Of a stretch of 64,000 nucleotides of DNA, positions 12,405 through 24,900 are shown one piece after another (position 1 is the stretch's first letter; each line of letters begins with the position of its first letter). This DNA is from Gonapodya prolifera JEL478. Lineage: Eukaryota > Monoblepharomycota > Monoblepharidomycetes > Monoblepharidales > Gonapodyaceae. The notes below the pieces were generated by a model. That model made no database searches, was not told the origin of the DNA, and worked only from the letters and a program-made list of their open reading frames with translations. Made by a program: the position numbers and the translations under genes. Where the stretch lies: NCBI GenBank assembly GCA_001574975.1, contig KQ965806.1, positions 79,590-143,589 on the forward strand, given 5' to 3'.

Positions 12405-13784
12405 ATGATCGACGAATTGCTCAAACTCTTTGTATCGGCTGTTGTGGAACAAGTTGAAAGCCGTCTTCAGTCGTCGCGGCTTTCGAATGAAACGAGGGCT
12501 TCGGGTGACGTTTGTGATGGTGAACACGCGTTGCCCATGCTCAGCCCCGCTTCATCGACTGGGCAGCCTGTTGTCTCTTCATCGCGGCCAACCTTTCCTC
12601 GAGGCGAGTCAGGTGTGTGCGCGGGATGATTGACCGTTTCCCCAAGACCCACCTTTGTTTCGCCCTCCCAACACGCGGTCGGAGCGCTCCAGACCGCGGC
12701 AGCGACCCATCAAACTCGTGCACGTCAATTCTATGCGCTGGTCATTAGGAAGGCTCGTGTCAATGGATCTTCCGTTGTCGTGGAGAACGCTGCTCCCTTC
12801 CTTATGAAACTTCCGAAATCGAACTCGAGGACAGTCACCTTCACACTTCCAGCCGTCACACCGAAACCCACTTTTTGGCGAGCTCGTCGACTCACGTGAC
12901 AGCCGTACCAACTCCGAGCCCAAGCGCCATTGTCGCGGCTCGTGTCGTTATCATGTCCCGACACAAGTGTCCGGCACACAAGCAGCAACCACCAGCGTAC
13001 TGAAACCGTCGCAATCGATTGAGACGACGCGAAATGAACTTTTGCGCGCCTCTCAACTTGTGCTTTCGTCCTCTACAAGCCCAAGCCGAAGTGGCAGCGA
13101 CGCACTGTCATCACATCCGCCCGCTGGCGCACAATCCCTGGTCCAATCGGGGATTAAGAGACCATTAACCACCTCCTCGACAACAAGCTCCGAGGAAGAC
13201 ACTTCGGCTCCCAACTCTACTTGTGAAGGTTCGTCTTTGGGCGTCGACGAATATAAGTGGAAAGTCCTTTCGGGCTGGGTGAGTGCACCCAGCGCAACAC
13301 TCATTCGCAAGATTACAAGTCCTCGTCTTTCGCCTCAAAAGCCCCCGCACCATATGCATCCCATAGCAAAAGTTACCTCCGAACTCCTCAGGAGCCAACT
13401 GAATCCCACACTAGAGCCCAAGACCAACAATAACACTATAAGCATCGCGCGGAAGTTCTACAATGCATCCATGCACAATTGGCTCGTTGACAACAATATC
13501 GAGAGCTTATTGGACGGTTTCCAAGTGAAGAGAAACCAGTTTGGTGAGACTTTGCAAATCATTGCCCACTGCCTATTCCATCGCATTCACCTCCACCTTC
13601 CCTGCACTTAGGCCAGCCCTGTCTTGGTTGGAACAGTGCTGCGAAATTTCAGAAACGCCTCATTGAGAAAGGCATTGTCACGCACTTCAAGATGGTTGTC
13701 GATGATTTCAATTCGTCGGTGTCAGATGCCGAACGCGCCCAAATACTCGAGCCAAAGAAGGACCATAACGGGTTGAGTGTTTGA
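12405..13784 (+). CDS. Unrecognised gene, several exons
   Basis: I do not recognise this protein. An ATG at 12405 opens a frame with MIDELLKLFVSAVVEQVES, a short amphipathic helix, then serine/proline-rich sequence. The best-supported part is an open frame from about 12967 to 13541 (serine/threonine-rich, then YKWKVLSGWV and a segment with ISIARKFYNASMHNWL), which lacks its own ATG and so is probably an internal exon. A GTGAGA donor and a TTAG acceptor near 13613 join it in frame to GQPCLGWNSAAKFQKRLIEK and VTHFKMVVDDFNSSVSDAER, ending at the TGA at 13782-13784. The C-terminal 100 residues look like a folded helical domain; the rest is low complexity. The join between 12620 and 12967 is unresolved. 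Confidence 0.35.
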
Positions 13785-15207
13785 GGTGTGCTTTTGCGAC
13801 GTTGGGCTCTTCCAAACCAACGCGCTCACGTGCAGAAGGCCCCGGTTCTGTTTTGGTGGCTGCTGCAGACCGGCGAATCTACCAACACTGACGCACCAAA
13901 CAAGCGCCGGCGCATTTAAAAAACTTTGGCAAAAGCGAAACATGAAGCCTCTTTGGAACAACAGGACGAATGCACTTTTTAAAGTGTGAGATGCCTCATG
14001 TCAGGACCTGTATAACGATCACTGTGTACGACAATACAAGTAGTGTGTGTTGCCCAACAAAACTTGTTTACTTCCCTTGGCGGACTCCAAAAACGAGGAA
14101 ACGAGGAAACGGGGCCCCAAAGAAATTAGTCCAACACGTTTCCTCACGAATTCACCGATCACATGCAATAGACGCGTACAGGTGGACTGTGGAGCATCTA
14201 TCTGGTTGTTTAAGTCGATGGCGGGACGCAAGTTTCGACGTTGCGGGCGAACTCGTGGATTCGTTCCCGCTCTGCTCCACCCACTCCCACCATTGAGAAG
14301 ACTTAACGTTCACACTGCCGGGGCCTTTTCATACTCCGTGGCGGCCTTTCATTCCAGGCGCTCCCTCTGCAGGCCGTCCTTTGCCAGAGGCACAAAATGG
14401 CCTGCGACGCGCGGGCTTACAATTCACCGCACATTTTGCCGGATCATCGGGGCCTCCACTTGAAGCTCCACACTCAGGCGTTCCATCCTTTCCTCATGAT
14501 TTGTCCTCCATCTATTCCTACCACGTCAATAATTGCTTGTGTGGATTACCTTCAATCTTCAGGTGTGTGCGGAAACTCATCTTTTCCTTCGGAGGCCCCC
14601 ACCTCGCGTCATTCACTTCAACACTGGACGGGTAACGGAGGACCTCATTCCAGTTAACGGGACCTCAAAGGAGCTGCCGGAGTGTTGTATTTTGTTAAAA
14701 TCCTCTGTTGTAAAGACAATGCATATATGTAGAAAAGAAATAAAGAGGCGGGGGTGGGGGGCGAAGTTCGCCGCCCCGTTCGGGACCGAGTTCAAAGGTG
14801 ATTGTCGTGACGAGCGCGTTTTGTCCATGTATGTTTGCGCGGTGGGGGCGTGTTTGGCGGAGATGTTTACAACCGTAGGTTCTGACAGGCGGGGAGCGTT
14901 GAGACAGGGACGGAGATTTGAGACGCAGGGATCGAATACAAAGGCAACTAACGATCAAATCATTTCACATATCGCCCTCGGAGAAGAAGAAGAAGAAGGA
15001 AGAGGGAAATCGCAGTTCGTCGACATCAACCCGAACGGTTGCGGTACCACCATTGGAGGTTCCTCGTGCCACACAGCACATGTGCACGTCATCGAGAGCG
15101 TCAGACGCTGCTTTGGCTTGATTCTTGACCTCGGCGGCTCATCTGAGGCAAGGTGCCGAAGGTACTCTCCGGCTAAAATCCAAACCTTTCCACCACCACA
15201 CCTGAAT
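13785..15207. other. No recognisable gene
   Basis: Open frames exist on both strands but none shows domain-like sequence or sensible splice continuity. A short AGA/AGG repeat lies at about 14980-15005. The last 200 bases are the likely promoter of the thioesterase-like gene that starts at 15208. Confidence 0.4.
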
Positions 15208-16299
15208 ATGCCGCCCTCCCTCTCCTCCCTCCTCGCCCATCTCTCCTCCCTTTACCAAAAACGCCACTCGATGTCCTCAAAACGCTCCTGCTCCTCATCT
15301 ACGCTGTCAACTACTGCATCATGCCCGGATACTGGCACATCACAATGGGGCGATTCGCAGCACAGGCGGCCATCGCAAGGGCGATCGAGGTCGTGCAGAG
15401 ACGGAATTTGTCGGAGAAGGAGAAGGGAGCCTCGATTGCCAGCGGAGTGGGTCGTCACTCCGGGGGATAACGATGTGAGTTGCGAGCCGGCGGGGGTGGT
15501 GAGGCAGTGTACTGACCTGTTTTTGGGTAGATTAATATGCATCTGTGAGCTCGACCTCGCATCGCTCCCCTGAAACGAGAGGTTTGACAAATCTCTTCGG
15601 AACCTCGCAGGAGCAATACCTCGTACGGTGTATACGCCGACTACAGTCGCACTGCCCTCATTTTCCGCTCGGGGGTCAGCGACGCGCTCGTGTTCGCGGC
15701 GCCCGATCCCCTCAGGAGGACGCGGATGATGGTCGGGTCGACGGAATATCGGTATTTCAAGGAGATTCCGATCGGGGCAATGTTTGTTGTGCGAACTAGG
15801 CAAAGCATTTCTTTATATCAATTAAAAAACGCAACTCACGGTGTGTTCCGGTCCTTGTTATCGTGCTACGATATCGTAGATGGTCCGGCTGGAACGCAAA
15901 TGGTTCATCGTGGAGACGCGATTCGAGAGCCCTTCCGGAACCGTTCTTCACTGTATCGGGTGAGTCGCTTTCTCAATATATCTAGCTGTAGCAAAGTACG
16001 AATTCAAAAGTTTGGTGTCTTGATTCATTCCTGGATCGAATGGCATGCCAAAATGGTCGTAAAGCGAGGCGGAAAGACGTTCCGGCCTGCAAAAATGCTC
16101 AAGGAAATCGGAATTCCGGATGACTATGAGCAGGTGCGTGGTCTGTCGGCGTACATGTGTTTGTCACGTCTCTGCACACCTGTTATAAGCACTCAATTGT
16201 CGTTCAAACTCCCGCGAGCAGTATATGCGTCCGGCCCCTGAGTGCTGTCTCGCAATGCTTCAAGATACTGTGGACGGCAAGCGATTGGCCAAATTATAA
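15208..16299 (+). CDS. THEM6-like thioesterase-family protein (hotdog fold)
   Basis: Pieces in order match the THEM6/DSCD75 family of 4HBT-type hotdog proteins: a hydrophobic N-terminal helix (LKTLLLLIYAVNY), then DINMHLSNTSYGVYADYSR, corresponding to the family's D-x-x-x-HMNNARY strand, then TEYRYFKEIPIGAMFV, RKWFIVETRFESPSG, and a C-terminal AKMVVKRGGKTF and PAKMLKEIGIPDDYEQ, ending YMRPAPECC...RLAKL at 16299. Introns that restore the frame begin near 15475 (GTGAGT), 15545 (GTGAGC), 15786 (GTGCGA), 15959 (GTGAGT) and 16135 (GTGCGT). The N-terminal helix and the end of exon 1 lie in different frames, so there is either a small unrecognised intron or a frameshift near 15400-15450. These proteins are usually membrane-associated and their substrates are poorly known. 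Confidence 0.65.
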
Positions 16300-16659
16300 C
16301 ACTTCGGGTGTCTGATTTTAGCAGACGGTGCTCAGTGCTCAACGTTGACCTCGTACTTTATACATTTTCCAGAACGTAGACTAATTTATGCAGCGAAATC
16401 CAATTACACTTTATATTCCACAAGACTCTCGCTTGTGTTGCTCGTCCATTGTCGTCCCGAACATCAACCAAACTCAAACTTGGATTGCAAATGTAACGTT
16501 TCCATGAGACGCAAAACATTCTTGAGCCACTTCCACAAATACTTGGTTGGAAGTCGATTATATAAATCATGGATGCAAAACACTATGTACAAAATTCCAT
16601 ATGCCGATCATCTTTACTTCAAACCACACCGTGGACGCAAGTGCCACGTACGTTCCCAA

Positions 16660-18159
16660 TCAATACGTGGCCTGAATCACCGCCTCCCCATCCAAGGTGA
16701 ACCAAAAGTCCGCCACCCACAGATCTTCCAGTTCGGTCTCAAGGTCCTCGAACGTCGGTAAGTGGGTCACCCAGGAGGACAGGTCGAGGGGTAGTTTGGG
16801 AGCAGGTTTGAGGGGGAGGCCGTGGACGCGGTATGCGGTCTTTTGAGGGGCGTCGGGGGGAGGGGAGTGGGTGGGAGGAAGTCGGGGACGTTGAGTGAGT
16901 GAAGTGGAGGCGGCTGGGAAGGCAGCATCAACTCACCATCCCCCACTCCTCATACATCTGCCTGAACAGTGCCATCGCCTCCTCCCTTGGCACCCCGAAA
17001 GTCTCCCACGAGTTTGGCCCCATTTCCACGAGGATGTTGGGGATGGCCCGTTGAGCGAGCAGTGGCCGAAGCGAGCGGAATATGTTTGCTTCGTAGCCTT
17101 CAGTGTCGATCTGGGTGTGGGGAAGGGGGGGGGATTCGGTCAGGCGGCATTGTTCGCCGTTGGGAACTGAAGTGGGGTGCGCCCACCTTAACAGCCGCAA
17201 TCTTCAAGCCCCGCTCTAACACCATCCTCCCCACATCCAGCGGCCTAATCGGCACAAACTCCGTCTTCGGGGTATGTCCCAACCCCTCCTGCACGACGCT
17301 CGTATGCCCCGAACACAACCCGCCATCAATCTGAATCACCCTCCCCGTCACTTCATCCACTTGCTCGGCGGCGTACCGGTTCCACAGCTCGTGCCCAGTG
17401 TACCCGTTCCACACGGCGTTGCACGAGAAATGTTCCGCGCATGTGCGTTGGACTTCGATCCCGATCGCCCGGTAGCCGCGGTGACCGGCGATCAGGGAGT
17501 AGAAGCCTTGGTTGGCACCGATGTCGAGGAAGTGGTGCGTGGATGCGGCGTTGGCGGAAGCGAGAGCGCGGTCTGGAGGTGTGGGAGGGTTGTGTCAGTC
17601 CAGATCACGCTTTGAAAATGTAAGAGGCGGTCGTTGAAACTGACCTACGATGGTGATAGCAGCTCCCTCTTGCGTGTTGAACCACGATTGCTGGAGTTTG
17701 ACTTTGGCTGGACCGTATAAGACGACATGAGACCGAGGAATAACCTCCGGTGCCGTTCAGTCGTGACTCACACTCTTCGATGTCCTGTGGCCACACCCAT
17801 TCAGCTTTCAACAGCCTATTCTTGATCTTCTTCGCCTTTGATAAGTCCATGTGGCACTCCAGCGGGCCCCCACTGAACCTGTCGCCCTGTACAAGGGCAA
17901 CATTCGGGACCGGCACTGCTGCAGCCGCGTCCGGCACCGCATTCACGAGCTCAACCGACACGGGCTCTATCACAAGCTGGGCCACGTTCAATGCGTCTGA
18001 GCGCACGTCCATTGACCCAGAACCCCCGAAGTTGTCCGCAAAGTTGCTCGATCCGAACGAGCCCAGCACGAGTCCCCCGACGAATCCGCCGACGGTTGCA
18101 GCCGCGATTGGGAGTATTTGCACGATGCGCGCGGTGGATGTGGGGCGTTTGTCGAGCAT
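16660..18159 (-). CDS. Membrane-anchored FkbM-type methyltransferase
   Basis: The start at 18159 gives a short cytoplasmic tail and one membrane segment (ILPIAAATVGGFVGGLVLGS, about residues 15-35), so a type II topology is likely. Downstream exons give the SAM-binding motif FLDIGANQGFYSLIAG (about 17520), then WNGYTGHELWNRYAAEQ, and the FkbM signature IDTEGYEANIFRSLRPLL with IPNILVEMGPNSWETFG (about 17000-17110). The C-terminal exon reads LPTFEDLETELEDLWVADFW and stops at 16660-16662. FkbM enzymes O-methylate sugars or other small metabolites; members anchored this way probably act in the secretory pathway on glycans, which is inference. At least three introns interrupt the gene. Fungi of the chytrid group carry many such genes. 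Confidence 0.75.
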
Positions 18160-21100
18160 TGTTGAGTGAGGCGTTGATTGTTAGAAATGAAGGTTTGGGG
18201 TCGCGTAGATCGAGCCTGAGGCCGTGATCTCAATGCCGCAGCTATCCCTTTGCCTCCCTGTGACCGTAAATATTTCATCAGGCGAGGAGAACATGATGAC
18301 TCCAAACGTAAATTTAACAGTGTAAGGCAGTAATTGCGTTTGACCTCGACCTGGGGCAGTTGTACACGCACGATGGATTTCGCACTCGTTGGATAATGAG
18401 GTTCAATACAGAAGCAGACTCGCACATATTTTACTAATCATACTGCGCTTTCAGAAACTGCAGCTAGAGGGGGACGGAGGCATGGGCACCATGAATGTCC
18501 AAGAGAGTTACGCAACTCTCAATTATTCCCTGCCGTCAGTGTTTGCATACCAAGGTTCGAGGAGCTGACAAGAAATGGGGAGGATTGGAATATGGTGGGT
18601 CACAGTTACCCGGATGTGTTACGAAACAATGTTTGGCAGAAATGGGAGTCGCCTTGCTCCGCGCCGCCATCTCCAGCCACAAAAGATATTTTATTAGCGT
18701 CGTACCATAACGTGTAACCGCAACTCGTAAAGCTATTAATATCGCGTTGCCATTTGAGAATGCTGTGCTGTGAATATGAATTTGCAAACTGCGACCACAG
18801 GTGTACTCAAACTAAAATACCCCGCTCTCTGCAAGATTGAAGCATGTTTTTGTCCTTGCAAGATCGTTATAGGATCATTCTCTTTACGTTCGGGCGGCGC
18901 GGTCACTTTATGTTAATACGCGTGACAAGACAATCACGTCAAAGTCCATGTAAAGGTGATTTGATGGGGCATTGAGGCCCGAAGACTCAAGTGATGGTGA
19001 CATCATCCAGGTGATGGAATAATGTTCATCACTGAATCAAAGCTAGATGGCACATACCCCCTCATTATTCAACCTCAAATTTTATTTTTGTCAGTCGCGA
19101 GTCATTCTTGGCCTTCGCGACTCTTGAAAAAATATCACCTAGGAACACGGGCCATTATGTACCTCATGAAAACTGTAGTAGTACTCCAATGTACTGAAAT
19201 ATGCAAATTCTTCTCTCCATTGCAACTCCAAGCCGAGGGCCCGAGCGCCTCTGCTAAATGTGGCAACCGACATTTTTGGCTCTTGCAAGGTCATTTGCTG
19301 ATGAAGGTACATCGAAAGCAATAGATTTGTAACTCTGTGCGGCAAGTTGGTGGGTGTGTGAGGGGCGCTGGCAGGGAGCGCCCCTCAGAGTGGGATTTGT
19401 ACGTGCAGGAGAGACGGGACCGGGTAGTGCACGTGTGGTCGAGTGTTGTGTGTTAGGTCTCTCGCTGTACAATGTGCCACGAAACAAAGATAAGTGCTAC
19501 GGCTAAAGTAGTAATACGCAACTCAGCAACTGTCAGTGGGCAAGGGGCCGCCCGAAGCCCCTGACAGGTGGGGAGGGTGAGAGGTGTTATAATGTTGATT
19601 GGAGTGGTGGAACGTATTTGTGACGTACACGGACGATGAACTTTTGCTCGCCGGTTAATGTGGGTTGATGGAGGTAATTCACTAATCATGCTGTATTTGG
19701 GACACTTCTAGGGGGTAAAGGTGGACTGGGCACTCATGAAGCGTTCAAGTGAGTTGTGTGTATTGTGACTTGCCGAGTTGCATGCGTGCTGGCAGAGTAG
19801 TTCAAAGAGTTGATTCGGCATTGCAGAATCCTCGCCTTGGGGTCCAGGACTTCTCCCTGGACAGGCTAGCTGCTCGACACTTATTTTAGCAGTAACGATT
19901 GCGGACTATCTTTGGGGGAGAAGGGAGACGCATTCGCACTTCCGTCTCAGCTGCAAAGAATGAAAGTTTGTTGTCCTCACTTCATGGTTCTCGTAAGACG
20001 TAAAGGGCAGTGGAATGTTTTTTTTACCACGACCACATCGTGCATTTCCACCCAAACTAAAGGACGCCAGTACTGCTTGTATGTGCGGAGCCCTTTTTGC
20101 TCTTGCAGGACCGTTGCAGGCTCGTTCTGCGCATTTAAGGGAGATTATATTCTGAAGGTGATGGTCCATTCTTGGCCTTCTTAGACTCTTGAAAAAACTC
20201 ACGCACAAAGTGGTATCGTGCAGAAGCCAAGCCTCACAAGGCTCGTTATACAACTATTGGAATTTGCTGTAATCCTTAATCCTCCACAATCGTGTATATA
20301 TTTAGGCGTCCCTTTTCAACAGTACCAAGCTGAGAGCTGGTGCGCCATGTGAAACCAGAAAATTGAAAGCAATTGATTCTTAAGATCACATGACACGGTG
20401 GTCAAAATTCCATATTGGGCATTCGTACTCCTTGTTATTAGACTTGATAAATGATGAAACTGCGGTAATGTTGTTGAAGTACCGTCAGATGGTACCGCAC
20501 AACACAGAGATATCTCTCTAGTGTCGTTCCATTACGGGCACTCGTAAAAATAATGGAGGAACGGCGCATACTGCTGCGCTTTCCAACAACATTTTTGTTT
20601 CTGTCAGTCGTGGACCATTCTGGGACCTTCTCGGCTCTGGAAAAATTCTCCACGCGCGTTAGCCAAGGACGTATGTTCAGTTATACATGGTCGACCATTC
20701 CAAGGTGCGGTACGCAATATCGCAACAAAATTAATATTTTTGGATCATGCAAGGTCGAAGGTTGTCCCAGTTTGGGAATGCCGAAATTTTCGTGGTCAGA
20801 ACTCAGCCATTCCGTTGCGTTTGTGGTATATGGCGTGACGTTGACATCGTCAAGCTATATTATTTAACCACCGCAATGTCATCTCCAACATTTTGGCAAG
20901 GAGGACGGACTCCCAATTACATTTGCACCCCAGTACTGACTGCAAAATGGAAGCCTTTTTTCGTGTTCTTGCGAGACTGTTGCCAGCTTGCTTTCTTAAC
21001 TGGAGGCACCGTACGCAAACGTTCTCTGCCAGATCAACCAGCCTCTACATTGTGACCCAGGTTTGTACTGTGGGTAACTGTTCTCAACATTTGATGTGGC

Positions 21101-21860
21101 AAGACGAGTACAGCAATACTCTTGCCGCAGTGATTTGATGGAGAGAGGAAGCCTGAAATTTCAATTAATGACATCATACCGACTTGGATGATGAAGAATC
21201 AATGGCCGTCTCCTATTGTGGTTGAATGCTGCTTCGTTTTCTGAAAGATCTTATTTATTTCTGTCAGTCGTGGGACGTTCTGAGACTTCATCGACTCTTG
21301 GAAAAGCATCGTCCATGTTGAAGCCAAATCCTACGAAGGAGACCCATTTACTATGCAAACTAATCTGATGCGGTGAGACCATTTGCAAACTTCCTCACAT
21401 TGCAACTCCAAAGTGAGCACTGGTGCTCAATGTCACTACCGTTTGTTTTTGTATTATGCAAGTTCATTGGCTGACTCGGTTTTTGGAATGTTGAAAGTCA
21501 ATAATTCTCATGATCAAGACAGTTTGCCTGAAATGATAGAGTGTTTTGTCCTTTCGCTTGACGTTGACGGGGTCACTCTGTATTGTTTTACCACCATGAT
21601 GACGTATCCAGTGTCTGATCCAGACTCAAACCGCGGAATAGCGCTCGTTGGTCATGTACAAAGACCTTTCCAGTTTCCAACTTTTGGTCTCGTCCACGGA
21701 TATTTTCTGATGTTCTGGAACATAGACAACATCAGGTTATCGCCCCTCCACAAGTGATCAAGCTCATCTCACGAGAGTAACAGCTATTCGCAGTCGTTTC
21801 CGGTTCAAAATACATTTCGATTTCAACAAACGTTACAAGTCCATTCACATTCATGCCGTT
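18160..21860. repeat. Cluster of diverged copies of a local repeat
   Basis: No gene is recognisable in these 3.7 kb. Two motifs recur in the same orientation at irregular spacing. Motif A (GTCAGTCGTGG then CATTCTGGGACCTTC then a variant of GACTCTTGAAAAA) occurs near 19093, 20160, 20603 and 21258. Motif B (a variant of CTTTTTGCTCTTGCAAGGTC then ATTGGCTGA) occurs near 18850, 19280, 20095, 20740, 20975 and 21455, often preceded by ATTGCAACTCCAA (19220, 21400). The copy at about 21240-21860 is the immediate 3' flank of the ZCCHC9 gene and has relatives in the opposite orientation at 24.6-25.5 kb. Copies are perhaps 60-70% alike by eye. No terminal inverted repeats or coding capacity are evident. 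Confidence 0.6.
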
Positions 21861-23020
21861 TCAAAACTTCACCACCTTCTTTTTCCCAACAGCACCACCA
21901 CCACGTTGTTGTTGCCCGGCTCGAGCTGTCGCTACAAACGGCGCCACCGTCTTATCCAACACCGCTTTTTGTCCCTCCGTCGCACCTCCACGCGCTTTTA
22001 CCTGTCCACCCACCCTCGTCTGCTCCTCCGCCCGCACAAGCACATCATCATCATCCCCACCCTGCCCCGGCCTCACCTCCCCAACAACATCCTCCCTCGG
22101 CTCCTCCCTCTTCCCACCACCGTTCTTTTCAGGACAATCCTTTGCCAAATGCCGCACGTTCCCGCACCACTTGCAGCACCCTCCGTTGGGGTACATCCCG
22201 CGCTCGTTGGACGGGCATTGGGAGGAGAGGTGGCCGCGGGTCTTGCACACGAAGCAAGAGGCGAAGGGGAGGGGGTTGGCGGGGTCGGAAGGGGTGGGGC
22301 AGTGGGAGACACGGTGCGAGGTCGAGCCGCAGCGGTAGCAGATGCCGGAGGTCGCGGTGGTGGATGTGGGTTTGGAGGAAGGTTCGGCGGCAGAGACGTC
22401 GCCAGGAAGATCCGCGCTCAACTTCTCAGGACACGTCGCCGAATCGTGCCCCTTGTTCCTGCACACGAAACAGACGGTGTTGCGCAGCTTGGCCCGCTTG
22501 CGCAGCTCGATGCGGTGCAGGCGGCGCTTCTCGAGAGTTATGGCCCCGTATGCACGTTTCTTTTTCGGGCCTGGAGTGGCGGGTGTGGTTTTAGTAACGA
22601 GTTGAGGGCGATGGAAGGACTGCAGGGCTCACAAGCATCCTGTCCGTTCTCGTTGCTCGCCTTCGCCTTCACCTCGACGGCCTCAACGTGTTCCTTGGGC
22701 TCCTTGTTGAACCTTTGGCGCTTCTTCTTCTTCGAACCATCGCCTTGTGCTGCAGCTGGGGCGTTTTCGTGCGACGATTCTGGTGCCATGTCTGCCACCT
22801 TCTCTTCCCCTCCCTCCTCCGCCTTCGACACATCCACATTCGCTTTACCCTCTCTCTTCCTCTTGCCGCCGCCAGTCGATGGAAGGACTTCAGCGGGTTC
22901 CGACGAAGCTTCGTGTTCCTGCCCCCTTTCTTTGCCCTCCTGCGCCTTCTCATCCGTCACCGCCCACCCAGACGCGGGCAGGAACTTCTTCTTATATCCC
23001 ATGCTCGTGATGCGGGTCAT
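21861..23020 (-). CDS. ZCCHC9: ZCCHC9-like CCHC zinc-knuckle protein
   Basis: Two exons on the minus strand. The N-terminal exon (MTRITSMGYKKKFLPASGWA) is charged and lysine-rich (KKKKRQRF). A GTGAGC donor near 22633 and an acceptor ending CCAG near 22576 join it in frame to KKKRAYGAITLEKRRLHRI. Four CX2CX4HX4C knuckles follow: CFVCRNKGHDSATC, CYRCGSTSHRVSHC, CFVCKTRGHLSSQC and CKWCGNVRHLAKDC. Spacing and linker sequences (GICYRCGS, PFASCFVC, GMYPNGGCCKWCG) match ZCCHC9, a conserved eukaryotic nucleolar protein linked to ribosomal RNA. The glycine-rich tail ends KKKVVKF at 21861. It diverges from the ribosomal protein P1 gene, a fitting partner for a ribosome-biogenesis factor. Pieces of its 3' end are copied downstream of P1. 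Confidence 0.88.
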
Positions 23021-23394
23021 GGTTGTCCCAAAGGCGCTTGGAAGAATGCAGCTTGGTTTTATCCTTCACCAGAGCAGCTTTGGGTGGCCACGAAAATTTG
23101 TACCACAAAAAAAGAATTCCTTACGTTCGCGAGACAGTTTGGAATCCATCCATCCGTCGAACCGTGAGTTTCCCCCACCGCAGTTCCCCGTTCGGTCCCG
23201 TGTACTCACTCGAATCTCTTTGCGGACGGATTTTCGACCCCCATTTCGGCGCGGCCCCGTCACCAAACTCCAACCTCTTCTCCACGACCACGGAAAAGTC
23301 AAAGTCAGTACACGTACAGCCCCCTCCCAGGTTAAAGACCTCTCGTCAGCGTACGGAACTCGACTTTCATCTCTTTTTAAAGACTACAATACAC
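23021..23394. promoter_or_regulatory. Shared divergent promoter of ZCCHC9 and RPLP1
   Basis: The two start codons are 374 bases apart on opposite strands, so the promoters must overlap. A pyrimidine-rich tract (about 23365-23380, TTTCATCTCTTTTT) lies just upstream of the P1 start, as is common for ribosomal-protein mRNAs. Coupled expression of two ribosome-related genes from this interval is an inference. Confidence 0.5.
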
Positions 23395-24177
23395 ATGGCC
23401 GCTGGTTCGCTTACCGTCGCTGAGGCTGCGTCCGTCTACGCGGCGCTCATCCTCCACGATGCCGAGAAGGAGATCACGGTGAGCAGAGCAAGATCGTCGG
23501 GCGGGGTGCGGGGTGCGATGGGTGGATGGTGGGATGGGTGGAGGGGATTGCAGGGAATGTGGTGTCGCGTGGAAAGTTCTGGAGCCTCGATTCTCTGCTG
23601 GCACCCGCCCGGACCGAAATGAAGAAAGAGACGTTAGAGACCAGGAAATGACCGTGAAACCACGGCAGTCGGGGTATTGGGGCTTCCGGGGTTCGTTCCC
23701 TGTTCGAAATATCTGGTTCTAACCACGATCCCCCCCTTCCACTTCCAGGCCGAGCACATCACCTCGCTCCTCGAGGCTGCCAGCATTGAGGTCGACTCGT
23801 TCTACCCTCGTGTCTTCGCCAAGGCTCTTGCCGGAAAGGACCTCAGCTTCCTGACCAAGATCGGTGCGTGCCTTTACCTACAGCTTGGACATAGTCCCCG
23901 CACACGAAACTGACACCTCTCTCTGTCTTCCTCCCACCCTTTTTAGGCGCTGCTGGCCCCGCCGCTGCCCCCGCTGCCGCCGCCGCCGCTCCTGCTGCTG
24001 CTGCTGCCCCTGCCGCCGCGGCCGCTGCCCCCGCGGCCGCCAAGGTTGAGGAGAAGAAGGAGGAGGAGGAGGATGACGATATGGGTTTCGGTGAGTCCCT
24101 GTGGTTCTTCGACTCTCGCCCAAGAACGCAAAAACTGAACATATTCGCACGCGCATTCTTCAGGTCTCTTCGACTAA
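23395..24177 (+). CDS. RPLP1: 60S acidic ribosomal protein P1
   Basis: Four exons (23395-23478, 23749-23863, 23947-24090, 24164-24177) give 118 residues in one continuous frame. The N-terminal helical domain reads SLTVAEAASVYAALILHDAE and ITSLLEAASIEVDSFYPRVF. An alanine/proline hinge follows, then the acidic end KVEEKKEEEEDDDMGFGLFD, the universal P-protein tail that recruits elongation factors and is targeted by ribosome-inactivating proteins. The last exon is only 14 bases. The hinge is longer and more repetitive than in yeast P1 (106 residues), through GCC/GCN codon repeats. P1 dimerises with P2 to form the ribosomal stalk. Confidence 0.95.
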
Positions 24178-24589
24178 ACGCCTCGATAGCGCCCGCCCAC
24201 CAGTCCACCCGTCCAAATCCCTCGTTGTTGTTCGCTCGTCTAGGCCTCGAACTGGATCATGGTATTGCTTTTGTCGTTTTCGCGACGGCGCGTAGCATAC
24301 GCTGTTTTCTGTTCGTGACCTGAACCTCGTGAATACATTCTGCGCATACAAGAACTGTCCGGCCCCTTCCCCACCTCGCTCCCCTGTCGACGAGTTTGAT
24401 CTGGGAAATGCAGGCGCGATGAGCTTTGAACTTAGTACACGCCGCGTTTTCCTGATTTGCAATGTACGCCACCGGTCTCTGCTCACCCAAATTATTACGT
24501 CCGTTCTCACAAAACTGGTCAACGTTAGAAATGAAGATGATTTTGATGGTCAAGGGTAAGGATCGCTGCGGCAGTGATGAGCTTTAATA

Positions 24590-24900
24590 CTTCTGGAAGT
24601 TATATAAGAATATGAAAATTGGCAACCTCCAACGAACATCAGACCATATCAGCGGGTGAAAGACCAAAAGTTGGAAATTGCAAAGTCATTATGCGTAACC
24701 AACGATGTCATGACTATAGTTATAACACGATGCAGAGTGACTGCGTCAACGTCAAGATGAACTTCAAAATACTCTATCATTTCGGACGAACTACTTTGAT
24801 CATGAGTATAATTGGCTTTCGGCATTCCGAAAATCAAGTCAGCCAATGACCTTTCATGGTCCGAAAAATATTGTAGTGACATTGAGTACCTGCGCTCAGC
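24590..24900 (+). repeat. Copy of the ZCCHC9 downstream flank
   Basis: Read on the plus strand, this interval matches the sequence that follows ZCCHC9 on the minus strand (complement of about 21780 down to 21410). Shared landmarks include GACCAAAAGTTGGAAA, GAGTGAC...GTCAACGTCAAG, ACTCTATCATTTC, TTGATCATGAG and a final CCAATGACC. It abuts the next, partly coding copy at about 24900, so the two are arranged head to tail. I estimate about 65-70% identity by eye. Confidence 0.65.

Noticed and set aside
15208-18159. Secondary-metabolite gene cluster around the methyltransferase and thioesterase-like genes
   Set aside because: There is no synthase, oxidase or transporter beside them, the thioesterase-like protein belongs to a membrane-associated housekeeping-type family, and the methyltransferase is anchored in the secretory pathway.
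21906-23423. Plus-strand open frame of about 500 codons
   Set aside because: It runs antisense to both ZCCHC9 exons, is Arg/Ser-rich without domains, and owes its length to the GC-rich coding strand opposite.
23940-24060. GCC/GCN repeat suspected to be a microsatellite or assembly artefact
   Set aside because: It encodes the alanine-rich hinge of ribosomal protein P1 in frame with the acidic tail.
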